In this document: positions 1-10,091 of the stretch, one piece after another
Numbering within the stretch: the first letter of the stretch is position 1
Layout of the letters: the number at the start of each line of letters is the position of its first letter
NCBI GenBank assembly: GCA_903858935.1
Contig: CAIOKO010000180.1
Location: forward strand, 58,052 to 122,051
Reading direction: 5' to 3'
DNA: 64,000 nt
From: an uncultured Schlesneria sp.
GTDB lineage: Bacteria; Planctomycetota; Planctomycetia; Planctomycetales; Planctomycetaceae
Position numbers and translations under genes: made by a program
The notes under the pieces: generated by a model
Database searches by the model: none
Told to the model about the DNA's origin: nothing
What the model saw: only the letters and a program-made list of their open reading frames with translations

Positions 1-1
1 G

Positions 2-442
2 ATATTAAAATCACCAGGAGCACGAAATACGTTTGCTGCGGGAATTATCACGGGGCTTTTGCCGTGTGGACTGGTCTATGCCTTCGTCTCACTTGCCGCC
101 AGTTCCGGTGACTTGCTGCTCGGTGCCAGTACGATGATTGCATTCGGATTGGGGACAGTACCACTGATGGTTGTCACGGGATGCGGAGCCGCACTGCTCA
201 GTTGGACCGCGCGCCAGCGACTGTGGCAGGTCGCTGCCTGGTCCGTTGTCGTGACGGGACTGCTGACAGTTGGTCGCGGTGTTGGATTCCTTCAATTGCA
301 AGCCGAACCACAAGCCGTTTCGTGCCCCTTCTGCAAAGAAACGTCGTTGAAGGCCCCAGTACGACTTCAAGGTGATTTGCTCCCGACAGTCGACTTGACC
401 GTCAGCCCGGTCGCAAACATTAATCAGAATTCCCAACCATAA
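2..442 (+). CDS. TauE/SafE (UreH-like) membrane protein, 5' end missing
   Basis: The frame is open from the first bases of the window, so the gene begins upstream and about 146 C-terminal residues are present. It opens with a Gly-rich helix containing GLLPCGLVY, a signature of the cytochrome-biogenesis/sulfite-exporter-like TauE/SafE family (UreH_2 type), followed by two more hydrophobic segments and a soluble tail with a CPFC pair. Relatives are integral membrane proteins often found near cbb3 oxidase or copper maturation genes. That role is inferred here, because the upstream genes are not visible. The DUF4405 gene starts 6 bp after the stop, so the two are probably co-transcribed. Confidence 0.72.
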   Translation: MLKSPGARNTFAAGIITGLLPCGLVYAFVSLAASSGDLLLGASTMIAFGLGTVPLMVVTGCGAALLSWTARQRLWQVAAWSVVVTGLLTVGRGVGFLQLQAEPQAVSCPFCKETSLKAPVRLQGDLLPTVDLTVSPVANINQNSQP

Positions 443-448
443 CATGCG

Positions 449-940
449 ATGTTGTCGATCATGAAGCCACTAGACGCAGAGGTTGTGCCGCCAGGAACTC
501 CATCATCGGAGCACATCACTGTTGCGCAAAAAATCTCGCCAAAAGGGACTTTTTGGAGTCGTTACAACACGATCATCAATTTTTGGCTCGACGTACTTCT
601 TTTGATCCTGTTTATGATACAGGCATGGATGTTCGCGGTACTTCGCGTGGTGTTTCCGCGCGGGGCTGGATCTGACTGGAAAATCTGGGGCGCGACGCCA
701 CTCGACTGGTCGGAAGCCTTATTTACAACCTATTGTATCTTTGCGGCTGCCGTTGTGGTGCACGTCATGTTTCACTGGACATGGATCTGCGCAGTCGTAG
801 CAACCAGGTTTTTTCATTGCAAACCAGGTAAAGATGACGGTTCGCATACGCTGATCGGTGTCGGCGTACTGGTGTTGCTTGTCCACTTGCTTGTGATAGG
901 CATTTTAGCAGCGAAGGTCGGATTGGTGAATTCGACGTAA
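449..940 (+). CDS. DUF4405-type membrane protein
   Basis: A 163-residue protein with a polar N-terminus (about 45 residues) and three hydrophobic segments near residues 45-65, 90-115 and 130-155. The pattern WLDVLLLILF, then a Gly-containing loop, DWSEALF, and VHVMFHWTWI with paired His resembles DUF4405 proteins, which look like small cytochrome b561-like membrane proteins; the His residues could bind heme. It lies 6 bp after the TauE/SafE gene and 15 bp before the histidine kinase, so a redox or sensing role linked to the kinase is possible but only inferred. A second ATG four codons downstream is an alternative start. Confidence 0.6.
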   Translation: MLSIMKPLDAEVVPPGTPSSEHITVAQKISPKGTFWSRYNTIINFWLDVLLLILFMIQAWMFAVLRVVFPRGAGSDWKIWGATPLDWSEALFTTYCIFAAAVVVHVMFHWTWICAVVATRFFHCKPGKDDGSHTLIGVGVLVLLVHLLVIGILAAKVGLVNST

Positions 941-955
941 CATGGACTTTCGATA

Positions 956-2416
956 ATGACTTACAACACCAATCCCCTGGAATTTCTTCCGGATGCACGC
1001 TTTCGCCAGGTCGTTGAAGCGTCACCTGCTGGAATAATCCTCGTAGACGAACATGGAAGAATTCAACTGATCAACGCACAAATCGAAAAGTGGTTTGGTT
1101 ACACGAGATCTGAAGTGATGGGCCAATTCATTGAATTCCTGGTTCCCGACAGCATCCGACCATCACACGTCGGACTTCGAAATCAATATCTGAGTGCACC
1201 CGATGTCCGTCAGCTGGGTTCAGGCCGCGACCTTTCCGCTCGCCGAAAGGATGGAACCGAGTTCCCCTGTGATATCAGCCTTCATCCGTTGCCTTCAGAG
1301 CACGGCATGCAAGTCATGGTTCATATTGTCGACATTACCGATCGACGAAGGCTTGAGGCAGAACGTCGACAATTGGAATCGCATAAGCGACTTCGCTTCA
1401 TGGTTGATAACTTGCCCGCAGGGGCTGTTAATATCTCGGCCGATTCGATTCAAATGAACCGAGCTACCGAAGAGATCACCGGATACAGTCGCCAGGATCT
1501 GGACACTGTCGAACGTTGGTTTGACGTGCTCTTCCAACAGCGGGCGCCCAAAGTACGCGAACAATACCTGATTGATCGGGAAGCAAATTTTCCTCAGACA
1601 CGCACGTGGGAATTGATCCGCCGCAATGGTCAATCACGCTGGGTCGAACTGACCGCCTTTCGTGACGGGCACGACGAAGTCTGGCTTCTACACGATGTCA
1701 CGGATCAAATGAGAGCGCAACAGCAAGTCGTTCAGGCCGAGCGTCTGGCAGCGATTGGCCAGATGATGACCGCCTTGGCGCACGAAAGCCGTAACGCCCT
1801 GCAACGAGCACAAGCCTGCCTCGAAATGCTTGAACTGGACCTTGAAGATCGGCCCGAACTTTTGAACCTGGCTCGGCGGTCTCAAGTTGCGGTCGATGAA
1901 TTGCAGCGTCTGTATGAGGAAGTGCGTGGGTATGCTGCGCCACTGGTCCTCGAGATTCGTGAGTGGAATTTACAGACGATCTGTGAGGAAGTCTGGGAAC
2001 ACCTGAAAACATCACGCAGCCAGAAGCAGATTGAGTTCACGGTTGATACGACAAATAATTCCCCGATCCATCACATCGACCGACACCGTTTCGGACAGGT
2101 GTTACGAAATGTCCTCGAAAATTCGATCTCTGTCCTTCCCGCATCTGGCGGAACAATCAAGATTGTTTTTGGCTTAGAACCCGACGCAGCGACGCCAGGG
2201 TTGACGATCTCGATTCAAGACAATGGATCTGGCCTGAACGCCGAACAACGAGCCCGCATTTTTGAACCTTTTTATACGACGAAATCACGTGGAACTGGAT
2301 TGGGAATGGCAATTGCCAAACGGATCATGGACGCCCATGGCGGAGACATTACTGTTGGGAATACCGGGCCTGGTACTGAGATCATTTTGCTTCTGCCGAG
2401 CGAGGAGCGTCGGTGA
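956..2416 (+). CDS. Double-PAS sensor histidine kinase, soluble
   Basis: A 486-residue two-component sensor kinase. PAS domain 1 covers about residues 12-130 (EASPAGIILVDEHGRIQLIN, ending in DITDRRRLEAE). PAS domain 2 covers about 145-250. The dimerisation/phosphoacceptor helix has LAHESRNALQ with H276 as the likely phosphorylated His. The HATPase domain follows, with N box RNVLENSI, G1 box DNGSGL and G2 box GTGLGMAIAKR. No transmembrane segment or signal peptide is visible, so it should be cytoplasmic and sense an internal ligand or the neighbouring membrane proteins. The response regulator 69 bp downstream is the obvious partner. Confidence 0.93.
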   Translation: MTYNTNPLEFLPDARFRQVVEASPAGIILVDEHGRIQLINAQIEKWFGYTRSEVMGQFIEFLVPDSIRPSHVGLRNQYLSAPDVRQLGSGRDLSARRKDGTEFPCDISLHPLPSEHGMQVMVHIVDITDRRRLEAERRQLESHKRLRFMVDNLPAGAVNISADSIQMNRATEEITGYSRQDLDTVERWFDVLFQQRAPKVREQYLIDREANFPQTRTWELIRRNGQSRWVELTAFRDGHDEVWLLHDVTDQMRAQQQVVQAERLAAIGQMMTALAHESRNALQRAQACLEMLELDLEDRPELLNLARRSQVAVDELQRLYEEVRGYAAPLVLEIREWNLQTICEEVWEHLKTSRSQKQIEFTVDTTNNSPIHHIDRHRFGQVLRNVLENSISVLPASGGTIKIVFGLEPDAATPGLTISIQDNGSGLNAEQRARIFEPFYTTKSRGTGLGMAIAKRIMDAHGGDITVGNTGPGTEIILLLPSEERR

Positions 2417-2485
2417 AACAATATTAACAACCTACTGAATTCCGGGGCGAGCCAACTTCCGACTGTTCGCCCGAAGGGATGTCCC

Positions 2486-2869
2486 GTGTCGAAAAAGTCT
2501 CTACGAATCGTGATTGCTGACGACGAAGTCGATATGCGCGACTATCTGAAGAAGGTGTTGCCGCGTTGGGGACATCTTGTTGTTGGTGTCGCGGAAAATG
2601 GGACTCAACTTGCCAGCGAATGTCGAAACACCCGGCCCGATCTGGTGATTACCGATCTGAAAATGCCAAACGGAGATGGTGTCACAGCGATCAATGAAAT
2701 CTGGCAGGAACAACTGATTCCGGTCATTGTGATTTCAGCGTACCCCCAAGACATACCCGACTGGCTGAGAGGGCATCCTTTGCTGGCATCGGTCTTGATC
2801 AAACCGATCAAAACCGCAGACTTGGAGCCTGTCGTATCACTCATAGCCACATCAACCGTCAGCCATTAA
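2486..2869 (+). CDS. Single-domain response regulator (CheY-like receiver)
   Basis: A 127-residue stand-alone receiver. The acidic pocket is ADDE near residue 11, the phosphoacceptor Asp is in VITDLKMP, the switch Ser is in VISAY, and the conserved Lys is in IKPIK. There is no output domain, so it must act through protein contacts or as a phosphorelay intermediate. The start is GTG: the nearby ATG at 2479 is in another frame, and GAAGGG lies just upstream with good spacing. It is the last gene of the rightward run and its partner is presumably the PAS kinase before it. Confidence 0.92.
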   Translation: MSKKSLRIVIADDEVDMRDYLKKVLPRWGHLVVGVAENGTQLASECRNTRPDLVITDLKMPNGDGVTAINEIWQEQLIPVIVISAYPQDIPDWLRGHPLLASVLIKPIKTADLEPVVSLIATSTVSH

Positions 2870-2946
2870 CAACGTGGGAAACATCTCACAAAGGTCTGTG
2901 CCATTGCATCGGAGAAGCAGGGAATCTCGTTCTGATTTTCAAATAG

Positions 2947-2976
2947 CACTGCGTGACCAAAGCCGGTCACGCAGTG
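2947..2976. terminator. Stem-loop between convergent genes
   Basis: A perfect 12-bp stem (2947-2958 with 2965-2976) closes a 6-nt loop in the short gap between the response regulator and ftsH, which converge here. The flank on the ftsH side reads T-rich on the minus strand (CTATTTG), so a bidirectional or minus-strand terminator fits. There is no clean T run on the plus strand. Confidence 0.6.
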
Positions 2977-3007
2977 GGTTCCTAACTCGAAAAACTGACA
3001 CGAGGCT

Positions 3008-5014
3008 CTAACCGCTTTGCGAAACATCGCCCTGTATGACAGCGTCGTCCTGCGTACGGAGCGGCGTAGACGTCGTTGCTGCAAATGTTCCGGGCTTCAA
3101 TTGCGGGCCGGTCTTGTACTGGTCAAGAATCGCTTGCAATTGATTTGCGTCGATCACTTCTTTCTCCAGCAATTCCCGAGTGATATGTTCCATCACGCTT
3201 CGACGCGATAATAACACTTCATGAGCCGTATCGTACGCAGCATCAATGATCCGGCGAACTTCGAGGTCGATTTCCCGGATCGTTTCTTCGCTGTGGGAAT
3301 GATCAGCAGGTGCGCTGCTTCCGCCCAGAAAGGGACTACTTCGGGATTCGCTGTAGTGAACCCGGCCGAGTTTCGCACTCATACCAAACTCGGTAATCAT
3401 CCGTCGCGCGAAATCCGTTGCGCGCTGAAGATCATTTGAAGCACCGGTTGAGTTTTCGTTATAGATGATTTCTTCGGCCGCGATCCCACCAAGCAGCACG
3501 CAAATCCGGTTCTGGAGCTCGGTCTTCGTAATCAGTTGTCGATCGTCTTCCGGACGCTGCAACGTATAACCCAGGGCACCAAGCCCTCGCGGAATGATCG
3601 AAACTTTGTGCACCGGATCGACATTTGGCAGCGAACAAGCGACGAGAGCGTGCCCCACTTCGTGCCATGCAACACGTTGCTTAACTTCTTCGGGCATCAC
3701 TCGTGCCGTCTTTTCCAGACCCGCGACGACGCGGTCGAATCCCTCTTCAAATTCATCGTTTGAAACGGACGTTTTGTTCTTTCGTGCGGCCAGAAGTGCG
3801 GCTTCGTTAACCAGGTTTGCAAGATCGGCCCCGACAAACCCTGCCGTCAATTTGGCCAGGTGCTTTAGATTGACCCCTTCGTCCATTTTGACCTTGGCGG
3901 CATGAACTTTCAGAATCGCTTCACGGCCGCGGATATCTGGTCGATCGACAAGGATATGCCGGTCGAATCGCCCCGGCCGCATAAGAGCGGGATCCAGTGT
4001 CTCTGGACGATTTGTCGCCCCCAGCACAATCACGCTCTGATCGGAACCAAAGCCGTCCATTTCGACCAGCAGCGCGTTTAATGTCTGATCCCGTTCTTCT
4101 CCACCACCCGGCGCACCGTGGCTGCGAACTTTACCGATTGCGTCCAATTCGTCGATGAAAATGATGGCAGGCGACCGCTGACCAGCCTGCTGGAACATGT
4201 CGCGGACACGAGCTGCACCAACACCGACAAACAATTCGACAAAGTCCGATCCCGATAGGCTGAAGAAGGGAACACCTGCTTCCCCTGCGACCGCTTTTGC
4301 CAGCAGTGTCTTCCCGGTCCCCGGCGGTCCGACTAACAACACCCCGCGAGGAATTCGTCCTCCCAGCGCCTGATATCGGGAAGGATTGCGAAGAAAGTCC
4401 ACGATCTCGCGGAGCTCTTCCACAGCTTCTTCAATACCTGCAACGTCGTTAAACGTGATGCCAACATCTTCCTGGGCAAACAACTTTCCTCGACTTCTGC
4501 CAAATGCAATGGCAGAGCCAGGTCCATTCATCCGTCGGAACATTACCCAGAAGCATCCCAGGCAAATCGCGGTGAAAAGCGTAAGATAGAGCAGGTCACG
4601 ATAAGGCGAAGGGGGTTCATCGTAACCCCAGTCGTCGATGTGTTCCTTACGTAGCAGGTCGTCCAGACGAGCCTTCTCGGCGTCGCTCATACTGCCAACG
4701 GAAACGGTGTATTGTTCAGGACTGCGTTTGGCATTCATCAGGCTCTTCGGCTGGTCCTGAAACGTGATTGTGCTGTGTCCACGTCGAAGTTCAAAGACGT
4801 TTTCTGCATGTAACGTATGATCCTCAAGTCGTTTGACGAATTCACTGTAGGTCAATGTCTTGCCACGCCACTTCCCCGAAAATCCAAACAGGATTGCTCC
4901 GACGACCGCGAGAATCATCAGAAACCAGAATAGATTACTGGAATTGCCTTTGTCTGGCTTTTTACTGGGTGGTTCCGGCAAGTCCGCCGGGCGTTTTGGA
5001 TCTGATTTAGACAT
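3008..5014 (-). CDS. ftsH: ATP-dependent zinc metalloprotease FtsH
   Basis: A 668-residue membrane AAA+ protease that degrades misfolded or regulated membrane and cytosolic proteins. Two membrane helices (about residues 28-47 and 140-160) flank a short extracytoplasmic domain. The AAA domain has Walker A GPPGTGKT (229-236), Walker [12 protein letters not shown], and SRH residues near RPGRFDRH. The protease domain has the zinc motif HEVGH (451-455), with a third ligand expected in the NDLQRATD region. The length matches the family. It is downstream of, and on the same strand as, the PQQ-propeller gene, with about 150 bp between them. Confidence 0.97.
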   Translation of the reverse strand: MSKSDPKRPADLPEPPSKKPDKGNSSNLFWFLMILAVVGAILFGFSGKWRGKTLTYSEFVKRLEDHTLHAENVFELRRGHSTITFQDQPKSLMNAKRSPEQYTVSVGSMSDAEKARLDDLLRKEHIDDWGYDEPPSPYRDLLYLTLFTAICLGCFWVMFRRMNGPGSAIAFGRSRGKLFAQEDVGITFNDVAGIEEAVEELREIVDFLRNPSRYQALGGRIPRGVLLVGPPGTGKTLLAKAVAGEAGVPFFSLSGSDFVELFVGVGAARVRDMFQQAGQRSPAIIFIDELDAIGKVRSHGAPGGGEERDQTLNALLVEMDGFGSDQSVIVLGATNRPETLDPALMRPGRFDRHILVDRPDIRGREAILKVHAAKVKMDEGVNLKHLAKLTAGFVGADLANLVNEAALLAARKNKTSVSNDEFEEGFDRVVAGLEKTARVMPEEVKQRVAWHEVGHALVACSLPNVDPVHKVSIIPRGLGALGYTLQRPEDDRQLITKTELQNRICVLLGGIAAEEIIYNENSTGASNDLQRATDFARRMITEFGMSAKLGRVHYSESRSSPFLGGSSAPADHSHSEETIREIDLEVRRIIDAAYDTAHEVLLSRRSVMEHITRELLEKEVIDANQLQAILDQYKTGPQLKPGTFAATTSTPLRTQDDAVIQGDVSQSG

Positions 5015-5166
5015 AAATTGGCAAGCATCCTGTGTTAACGGCGGCTACCAGGAAAAATGATCGAAATTAAACGGAAGGTTTCAAAGGTCCAACCAACAAA
5101 CCATTAACTCTAGGCCGTCAAACTATCGAGGTCAACTGCTGGGGCACGGAACAATAGGCTGTCTGG

Positions 5167-6486
5167 TTAAGGGATTGTGCCGATGGCCAGAATGGCGTGC
5201 TCGCCATCGCTATCATTTCCCTTACGCGATGTCACAAAGATCTGGCGGCCATCGGTGACCGGTGACGTAAAAAGTTCAGAATCTTCCGAGGGACGCAACT
5301 TCCATAGTAACTTGCCAGTTTCAATGTTAACAGCAAAAAAAACTCCGCTGCCCGAGGGGAAATAGGCTGTATGCTGAGAAATGATGGGGAACGAATAGAC
5401 AAGTCCCTTTCGATCCGCTTCGTCCGGCGGTTCAAATGTTCGAATCAGTTCGCCCGTCTCGGCCTTGAACTGATACAGCTTTCCGCCGTGGTGTGGCAAG
5501 TAAACAACGCCATCGTGTACGGCAGCCTGAGATGCCAGCCAGCTGTGCGTTTTTTGTCTCCAGATCATTTTCCCCGTCTCCAGGCTGAGGCAATAGATGT
5601 GCTTATCCTGGCTTGAAATATAAACGCGCCCGTCTGCGATTGTCGGTGCCGGCCTCATCCAGCCACCCGTCTGAAATGACCAGCTCCGTTTTCCGGTTTC
5701 GCAGTTAATCGCGATCACGCGCGACTGGTCAAATACCGACTGAAGGAACAACTTTCCATTACAAGCGGCACCATTGGGTCTCGCCTTAATGTCCTGAAAA
5801 CGAGCCCTCGCTCCGGCAAATTCAGGAGGATCAGGAGGAGCGTCCTCGACAAAATTATGTTCCCAAACGACTTTCCCGTCGGCTCGATTCAGGCAATAGG
5901 ACCGACCGTTGTATCCCGATGTATAGACACGTTCGCCGACGGGGATCGGTGTCGTCTCGCCGGCGCCAAGTTCGATGTCGAGGTGCCAGATCTCCTTGCC
6001 GTTATCTCTTCGCAATGCTGTGATCCCACGCTCTGATCCAAAATAGACGTTTTCCTCGTCCACCGACGGTTCCGTCGAGATCCGTTTTCCATGAACGTGG
6101 GTCCACAATTCGGACTGGTCGCTGGCATCGAACGCGATAATTGCTCCTTTGCTATCCCCAAAATACAAGATCCCATCCGCGATAGCGGCGTCGGTGAGCG
6201 AATAACTCACAACCTTTCCTCTGCCATCAACCGTCTCAGACGTCGCTTGCCAAAGTACTTCAGGCTGTTCTGTCGGCAATTTGGCATTTGCAACGAATCC
6301 CGTGATCTTCGAGTAATCTGGGACGCCAAGCGGTTTCGAAAGTTTTTCATTTGAGCGCTGGTCACCGGTCTTCGGTGACTGCGCCATCGAAAATTCTGGA
6401 TTTGCGAAAAGAAACGCAATCGTGAAACAAACCGCGAAAACATCGAGCGATCGCGGTATCACCGTTTGAAGTCGGTCAATCATCAT
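5167..6486 (-). CDS. Secreted PQQ-type beta-propeller protein
   Basis: About 439 residues. The open frame extends further upstream, but I place the start at the ATG ending at 6486 (MMIDRL). GGGAGA lies just ahead of it, and a hydrophobic signal (VFAVCFTIAFLFANPEFSMAQ) directly follows. The rest is repeated blades of the pattern G-x-x-x-W...G.VY.....G..YCL...TGK..W, which is the PQQ-binding-like/YWTD-type eight-bladed propeller also seen in BamB. In planctomycetes such proteins are abundant, periplasmic and mostly of unknown function. No catalytic dehydrogenase residues are evident, so I do not claim an enzyme activity. Confidence 0.85.
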   Translation of the reverse strand: MMIDRLQTVIPRSLDVFAVCFTIAFLFANPEFSMAQSPKTGDQRSNEKLSKPLGVPDYSKITGFVANAKLPTEQPEVLWQATSETVDGRGKVVSYSLTDAAIADGILYFGDSKGAIIAFDASDQSELWTHVHGKRISTEPSVDEENVYFGSERGITALRRDNGKEIWHLDIELGAGETTPIPVGERVYTSGYNGRSYCLNRADGKVVWEHNFVEDAPPDPPEFAGARARFQDIKARPNGAACNGKLFLQSVFDQSRVIAINCETGKRSWSFQTGGWMRPAPTIADGRVYISSQDKHIYCLSLETGKMIWRQKTHSWLASQAAVHDGVVYLPHHGGKLYQFKAETGELIRTFEPPDEADRKGLVYSFPIISQHTAYFPSGSGVFFAVNIETGKLLWKLRPSEDSELFTSPVTDGRQIFVTSRKGNDSDGEHAILAIGTIP

Positions 6487-6863
6487 CTCGTCTCCCGGAA
6501 CGCCCACCAACTCCGTTCGCCCGCCGTAACATTGTACTACTGACGTTTGGTTTATTCGCACGCCGCAAAGATTTCCCACGGAAGGAAAGACTCCCGCCGG
6601 GTTGAGGGCATTTCCCGAGCGGTGCAACTCAAGTCCTCAACATAGCAAAATCAGGGTGCCACGATCATCGATTCTTCGAAATGGTCATCGAAAAAGACTG
6701 TGCAGCTCTCGATCGCACTGATTTGTGACGACACCAAAACCGTGGGCAACCAGTTTGAAACAAATGTCCCTGCAGCCACAACAATCGGGCGACCCTTTGC
6801 ACAACGATCCACCTCTGTCATAATGTCTTTAACTGGATCGACGACTTCTGCCTGGAGAACCGA
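6487..6863. other. Divergent intergenic region
   Basis: 377 bp between the leftward PQQ-propeller gene and the rightward DUF58 gene. It should hold both promoters. Only one sigma70-like match, upstream of the DUF58 gene, is convincing, and it is listed separately. No RNA gene or repeat is seen. Confidence 0.6.
6797..6824 (+). promoter_or_regulatory. Sigma70-like promoter for the DUF58 gene
   Basis: TTGCAC, 16 bp, CATAAT, ending 39 bp before the ATG of the DUF58 gene. This is a match by eye to the vegetative consensus and is not confirmed. Confidence 0.35.
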
Positions 6864-7739
6864 ATGCTCTTCGACGGTGATTTTCTGAAGAAGCTCGAAT
6901 ATCTATCGCTCATCTCGCGTCGAGTCTTCCGGGGTTCGGTACTCGCTCAACGCCGGACCAAGCAGATGGGGGGCGGGATCGAATTCGCTGATCACCGTGA
7001 ATATACACCCGGCGATGACTTTCGGCATATGGACTGGAACATCTATGCCAGGCACGGCGAACTGCTCTTGAAGCGGTTTCAAGAGGAAGAAGACTTGCAC
7101 GTCTACTTTCTACTGGACTGTTCGCGCAGTATGGCGTTCGGCTCCCCCGCGAAATTCGACCTTGCCCGACAGGTCACGGCGGCTTTAGCGTATATCGCGT
7201 TGGCTGATCTTGATCGCGTTTCGGTCGTGGCGTATTCCCAGGAAATCCTCGGCGACTTTCCGTTAACACGCGGAAAAGATCGAATCCTTTCATTGCTGCG
7301 ATTCCTCGAAGATCTAAAACCGCAGGGGACTGACACAAATCTGGCTCGTGTCGTCAGCGGCTTTGTTATGCGGCCCCAGCGCCGAGGGCTGGCGATCGTG
7401 GTCAGCGATCTGTTCGACCCCGCAGGCTTCGAACGAGGCCTGGATCTGATGCGGCATAGATCCTATGAACCGCACATCATCCAGATTCACGCCCCGGAAG
7501 AGGCTCGACCCAACATGCTTGGCGAGATCGAACTGGTCGATGTCGAAACCGAAGTCATGCGAAAGGTCACAATTACCGAACGGGCACTTCGAGACTATCG
7601 AAAAGTCTTCGACGAGTATCAGGCCAGTGTGGCCGCTTACGGGAAAAAATATGGGCTGGGATGCACTCAAACGTCAAACGAAGTGAACTTCGAAGATCTG
7701 GTCCTCAGAATGATGCGAACAGCCGGCGCCTTGAATTAA
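6864..7739 (+). CDS. DUF58 / vWA-like domain protein
   Basis: A 291-residue soluble DUF58 protein. The N-terminal signature (GGGIEFADHREYTPGDDFRHMDWNIYAR, residues about 33-60) is the family hallmark. It is followed by a von Willebrand A-like fold whose MIDAS-type start is LLDCSRSM. Such proteins usually accompany a MoxR-family AAA+ ATPase and BatA/BatB-like proteins, forming a metal-dependent chaperone or maturation system. No MoxR gene is next to it here, so the partner must be elsewhere or lost. The next gene, the MMPL transporter, is about 105 bp downstream on the same strand. Confidence 0.88.
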   Translation: MLFDGDFLKKLEYLSLISRRVFRGSVLAQRRTKQMGGGIEFADHREYTPGDDFRHMDWNIYARHGELLLKRFQEEEDLHVYFLLDCSRSMAFGSPAKFDLARQVTAALAYIALADLDRVSVVAYSQEILGDFPLTRGKDRILSLLRFLEDLKPQGTDTNLARVVSGFVMRPQRRGLAIVVSDLFDPAGFERGLDLMRHRSYEPHIIQIHAPEEARPNMLGEIELVDVETEVMRKVTITERALRDYRKVFDEYQASVAAYGKKYGLGCTQTSNEVNFEDLVLRMMRTAGALN

Positions 7740-7844
7740 TGTTGAACGGGAGCTCTGCGGTGGTCGCGAACCGCCCGATGACCTAACATCAGATATTGTG
7801 GTTTCGGGTGCATCAAGTCTCGTACGGTCAGATCTTGCCGTACG

Positions 7845-10091
7845 ATGCCGTTTGGAATGTTGTTCATGCCGCTTCGAGCGATCGACCGATTAGTGGATTT
7901 TCTTGTTCGCTACAATCGCTTATTACTGGCCCTCGCCATCGTACTGGCTCTTTTGTCGATCGCACCGGCAGGCCGGCTTTCTTTCGATCAGTCAATCGAG
8001 TCGCTTTACGCCGCTCAAAACGTCCGTCTGCAAGACTATGTCGAAGGAAAGTCGTTGTTCGGTGGTGACGAATTTGTCTTTGTTGCCTATACCGATCCCG
8101 ATCTGTTTACAGACGCCGGGCAAAAACGTCTGGAGGATCTGGCGAATCAACTCGAACTGGTTTCTGGCGTCGCAGAGGGAAGCATCCAAAGCCTGAACCG
8201 AACCCTGGCGTTCGCACGTTTCCTCGGCAGTTCCGGCCGCGAACAAGTGATCGAGTTCAGCCGGGGAATCCTGTTAGGCGACGACAACCAGACTACCGCA
8301 GTCGCCCTGCGTTTACTGGACGCACACAAGTCACCCGTTCCCCGTGCCGAGACTCTGGCAGAAATCAAACGCATCGCAGCGCAACAGACGATTCCGACTT
8401 TCGCTGTGGGTGAACCGGTTCTTGTCCATGACATGTTCCGGTACGCTCAAGAAGACGGCGAATGGATGGGCTGGGCTGCTTCGGGCCTGCTTATTCTGGT
8501 CATCATTTTCTTTCTCCGCAGCCTGCGAGCGGTTGTGCTGCCGTTCGTGATTGTCCAGTTCGTGATCCTCTGGACCAAAGCAATCCTGTTCCAAAGTGGC
8601 ATGCAATTGAGCATGGTCAGTTCGATCCTTGGTTCCCTTGTCACGATCATTGGTGTCTCGACCGTCGTCTATATGTCGCTTTACTACCGCAAGCTTCGAG
8701 ACGAACACAATCGAGTGAACGCGTTCCGCCAGACAGTCAAAACAATTGGAACTGATGTCTTCTGGGTCTGCCTGACAACGGCAGCGGGCTTTGGCGCTCA
8801 GCTGTCAAGTCATCTGCATCCAGTCCGTTCGTTTGGTATCACGATGGTGATCGGTTCGTTGCTGGTTCTTGTGGCTATGATCCTCGTCCTGCCCGGTGGA
8901 TTTTTGATCGGTCGCGAGCGGGCATCGTTACCCGTCCCGCGAGGTGAACTGCAAGTCAATCAATCCCTGGAAGGCCTTTCCCATTGGGTCCTTCGACATC
9001 CGTGGACGGTCTGGTCCGTTTGTGGTGTTCTTGTCTGCTTCAGCGCGTTGGGATTGTCTCGCTTGAAAATTGAAACGGACTTCAGCAAGAATTTCCGAGC
9101 AAACAGTCCCGTTGTGCAAGGTCTGAATTTTCTCGAATCGCGACTCGGCGGAGCTGGAGCGTGGGAAGTCAATTTTCCCGCACCAGCAAGTTTGACAGAA
9201 GAGTTTTTGGACAAAGTCCGTCGGCTCGCAGACGAACTTCGTGCCGTTCACGGAGATCAAGGAAAGGCACTGACGAAAGTCGTGGCCGTGACGGACGGGC
9301 TGGACATGGTTCCGAGCATTCCCTTCCTGGCAGGAACGCCTGATGCCAAGGCCGGTTGGCTGAACCGGTTCCAAGCCGAGTTCATGCCGAGCCTGTACAA
9401 CCCACATGCGGGTCGCATGCGGATCATGCTCAGGTCCTACGAGCGACAGTCGTCCGAAGCGAAAGAACAACTCATTACACAAGTCGGCGAGATTGCTCGC
9501 GCCACCTTCCCCGAAACCAAAGTGACGGGTTTATTCGTGTTGCTGACGTTTCTGATCGATAGCTTGCTGCACGATCAGTGGACCGACCTGATGCTGGGAG
9601 CGATCAGTCTGATCACCATCATGACGATTGCCTATCGCAGTCTCTGGATGGGGATCGTCTCGCTGGTCCCGAATGTGATACCCATCATCTTGCTGCTGGG
9701 CGGCATGGGCTGGCTGAATGTCCCTGTGAATATCGGTACGGCAATGATTTCCAGCGATACCATGGGACTGACGATCCATGACAGTATCTTTTATATTTCA
9801 GCCTATTTGAGAGCCCGCCGGTCCGGACTGAACTTTTCCAACGCGTTACGACACGTGCAGTCTGAAACCCGCCAACCGCTGCTTTATTCCAACATCGCCC
9901 TGATCGTCGGGTTTCTCGTCCTGGCAACGTCCCACTTTGTCCCGTTGATCTATTTCGGTGTGATGGTCAGCGTCGCCATCGCCGGCGGACTGGCCGTGAA
10001 CCTGCTGCTATTGCCCCTACTGCTTCAGGTCGGCGAGCGGGTTGAGACGCCTGCGCCAACCGATCACCAATTTCCTCCCAGCCCGACATAA
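7845..10091 (+). CDS. MMPL/RND-superfamily exporter
   Basis: A 748-residue transporter with the RND layout. It has an N-terminal helix (residues about 20-45), a large periplasmic loop, a cluster of helices (about 205-350), a second helix near 385, a second loop, and a final helix cluster (about 560-735). Internal duplication is visible from the two matching halves, each with a periplasmic domain followed by about five helices. Relatives move lipids, hopanoids or hydrophobic compounds using proton motive force; the substrate is unknown here. A start six or seven codons downstream (MLFMPLRAIDR) is also possible. Its 3' end overlaps the convergent cyclic-nucleotide-binding gene by 28 bp. Confidence 0.88.
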   Translation: MPFGMLFMPLRAIDRLVDFLVRYNRLLLALAIVLALLSIAPAGRLSFDQSIESLYAAQNVRLQDYVEGKSLFGGDEFVFVAYTDPDLFTDAGQKRLEDLANQLELVSGVAEGSIQSLNRTLAFARFLGSSGREQVIEFSRGILLGDDNQTTAVALRLLDAHKSPVPRAETLAEIKRIAAQQTIPTFAVGEPVLVHDMFRYAQEDGEWMGWAASGLLILVIIFFLRSLRAVVLPFVIVQFVILWTKAILFQSGMQLSMVSSILGSLVTIIGVSTVVYMSLYYRKLRDEHNRVNAFRQTVKTIGTDVFWVCLTTAAGFGAQLSSHLHPVRSFGITMVIGSLLVLVAMILVLPGGFLIGRERASLPVPRGELQVNQSLEGLSHWVLRHPWTVWSVCGVLVCFSALGLSRLKIETDFSKNFRANSPVVQGLNFLESRLGGAGAWEVNFPAPASLTEEFLDKVRRLADELRAVHGDQGKALTKVVAVTDGLDMVPSIPFLAGTPDAKAGWLNRFQAEFMPSLYNPHAGRMRIMLRSYERQSSEAKEQLITQVGEIARATFPETKVTGLFVLLTFLIDSLLHDQWTDLMLGAISLITIMTIAYRSLWMGIVSLVPNVIPIILLLGGMGWLNVPVNIGTAMISSDTMGLTIHDSIFYISAYLRARRSGLNFSNALRHVQSETRQPLLYSNIALIVGFLVLATSHFVPLIYFGVMVSVAIAGGLAVNLLLLPLLLQVGERVETPAPTDHQFPPSPT

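Noticed and set aside
6700..6888. 62-residue open frame before the DUF58 gene
   Set aside because: It overlaps the DUF58 start and spans the candidate promoter; no protein-like features.
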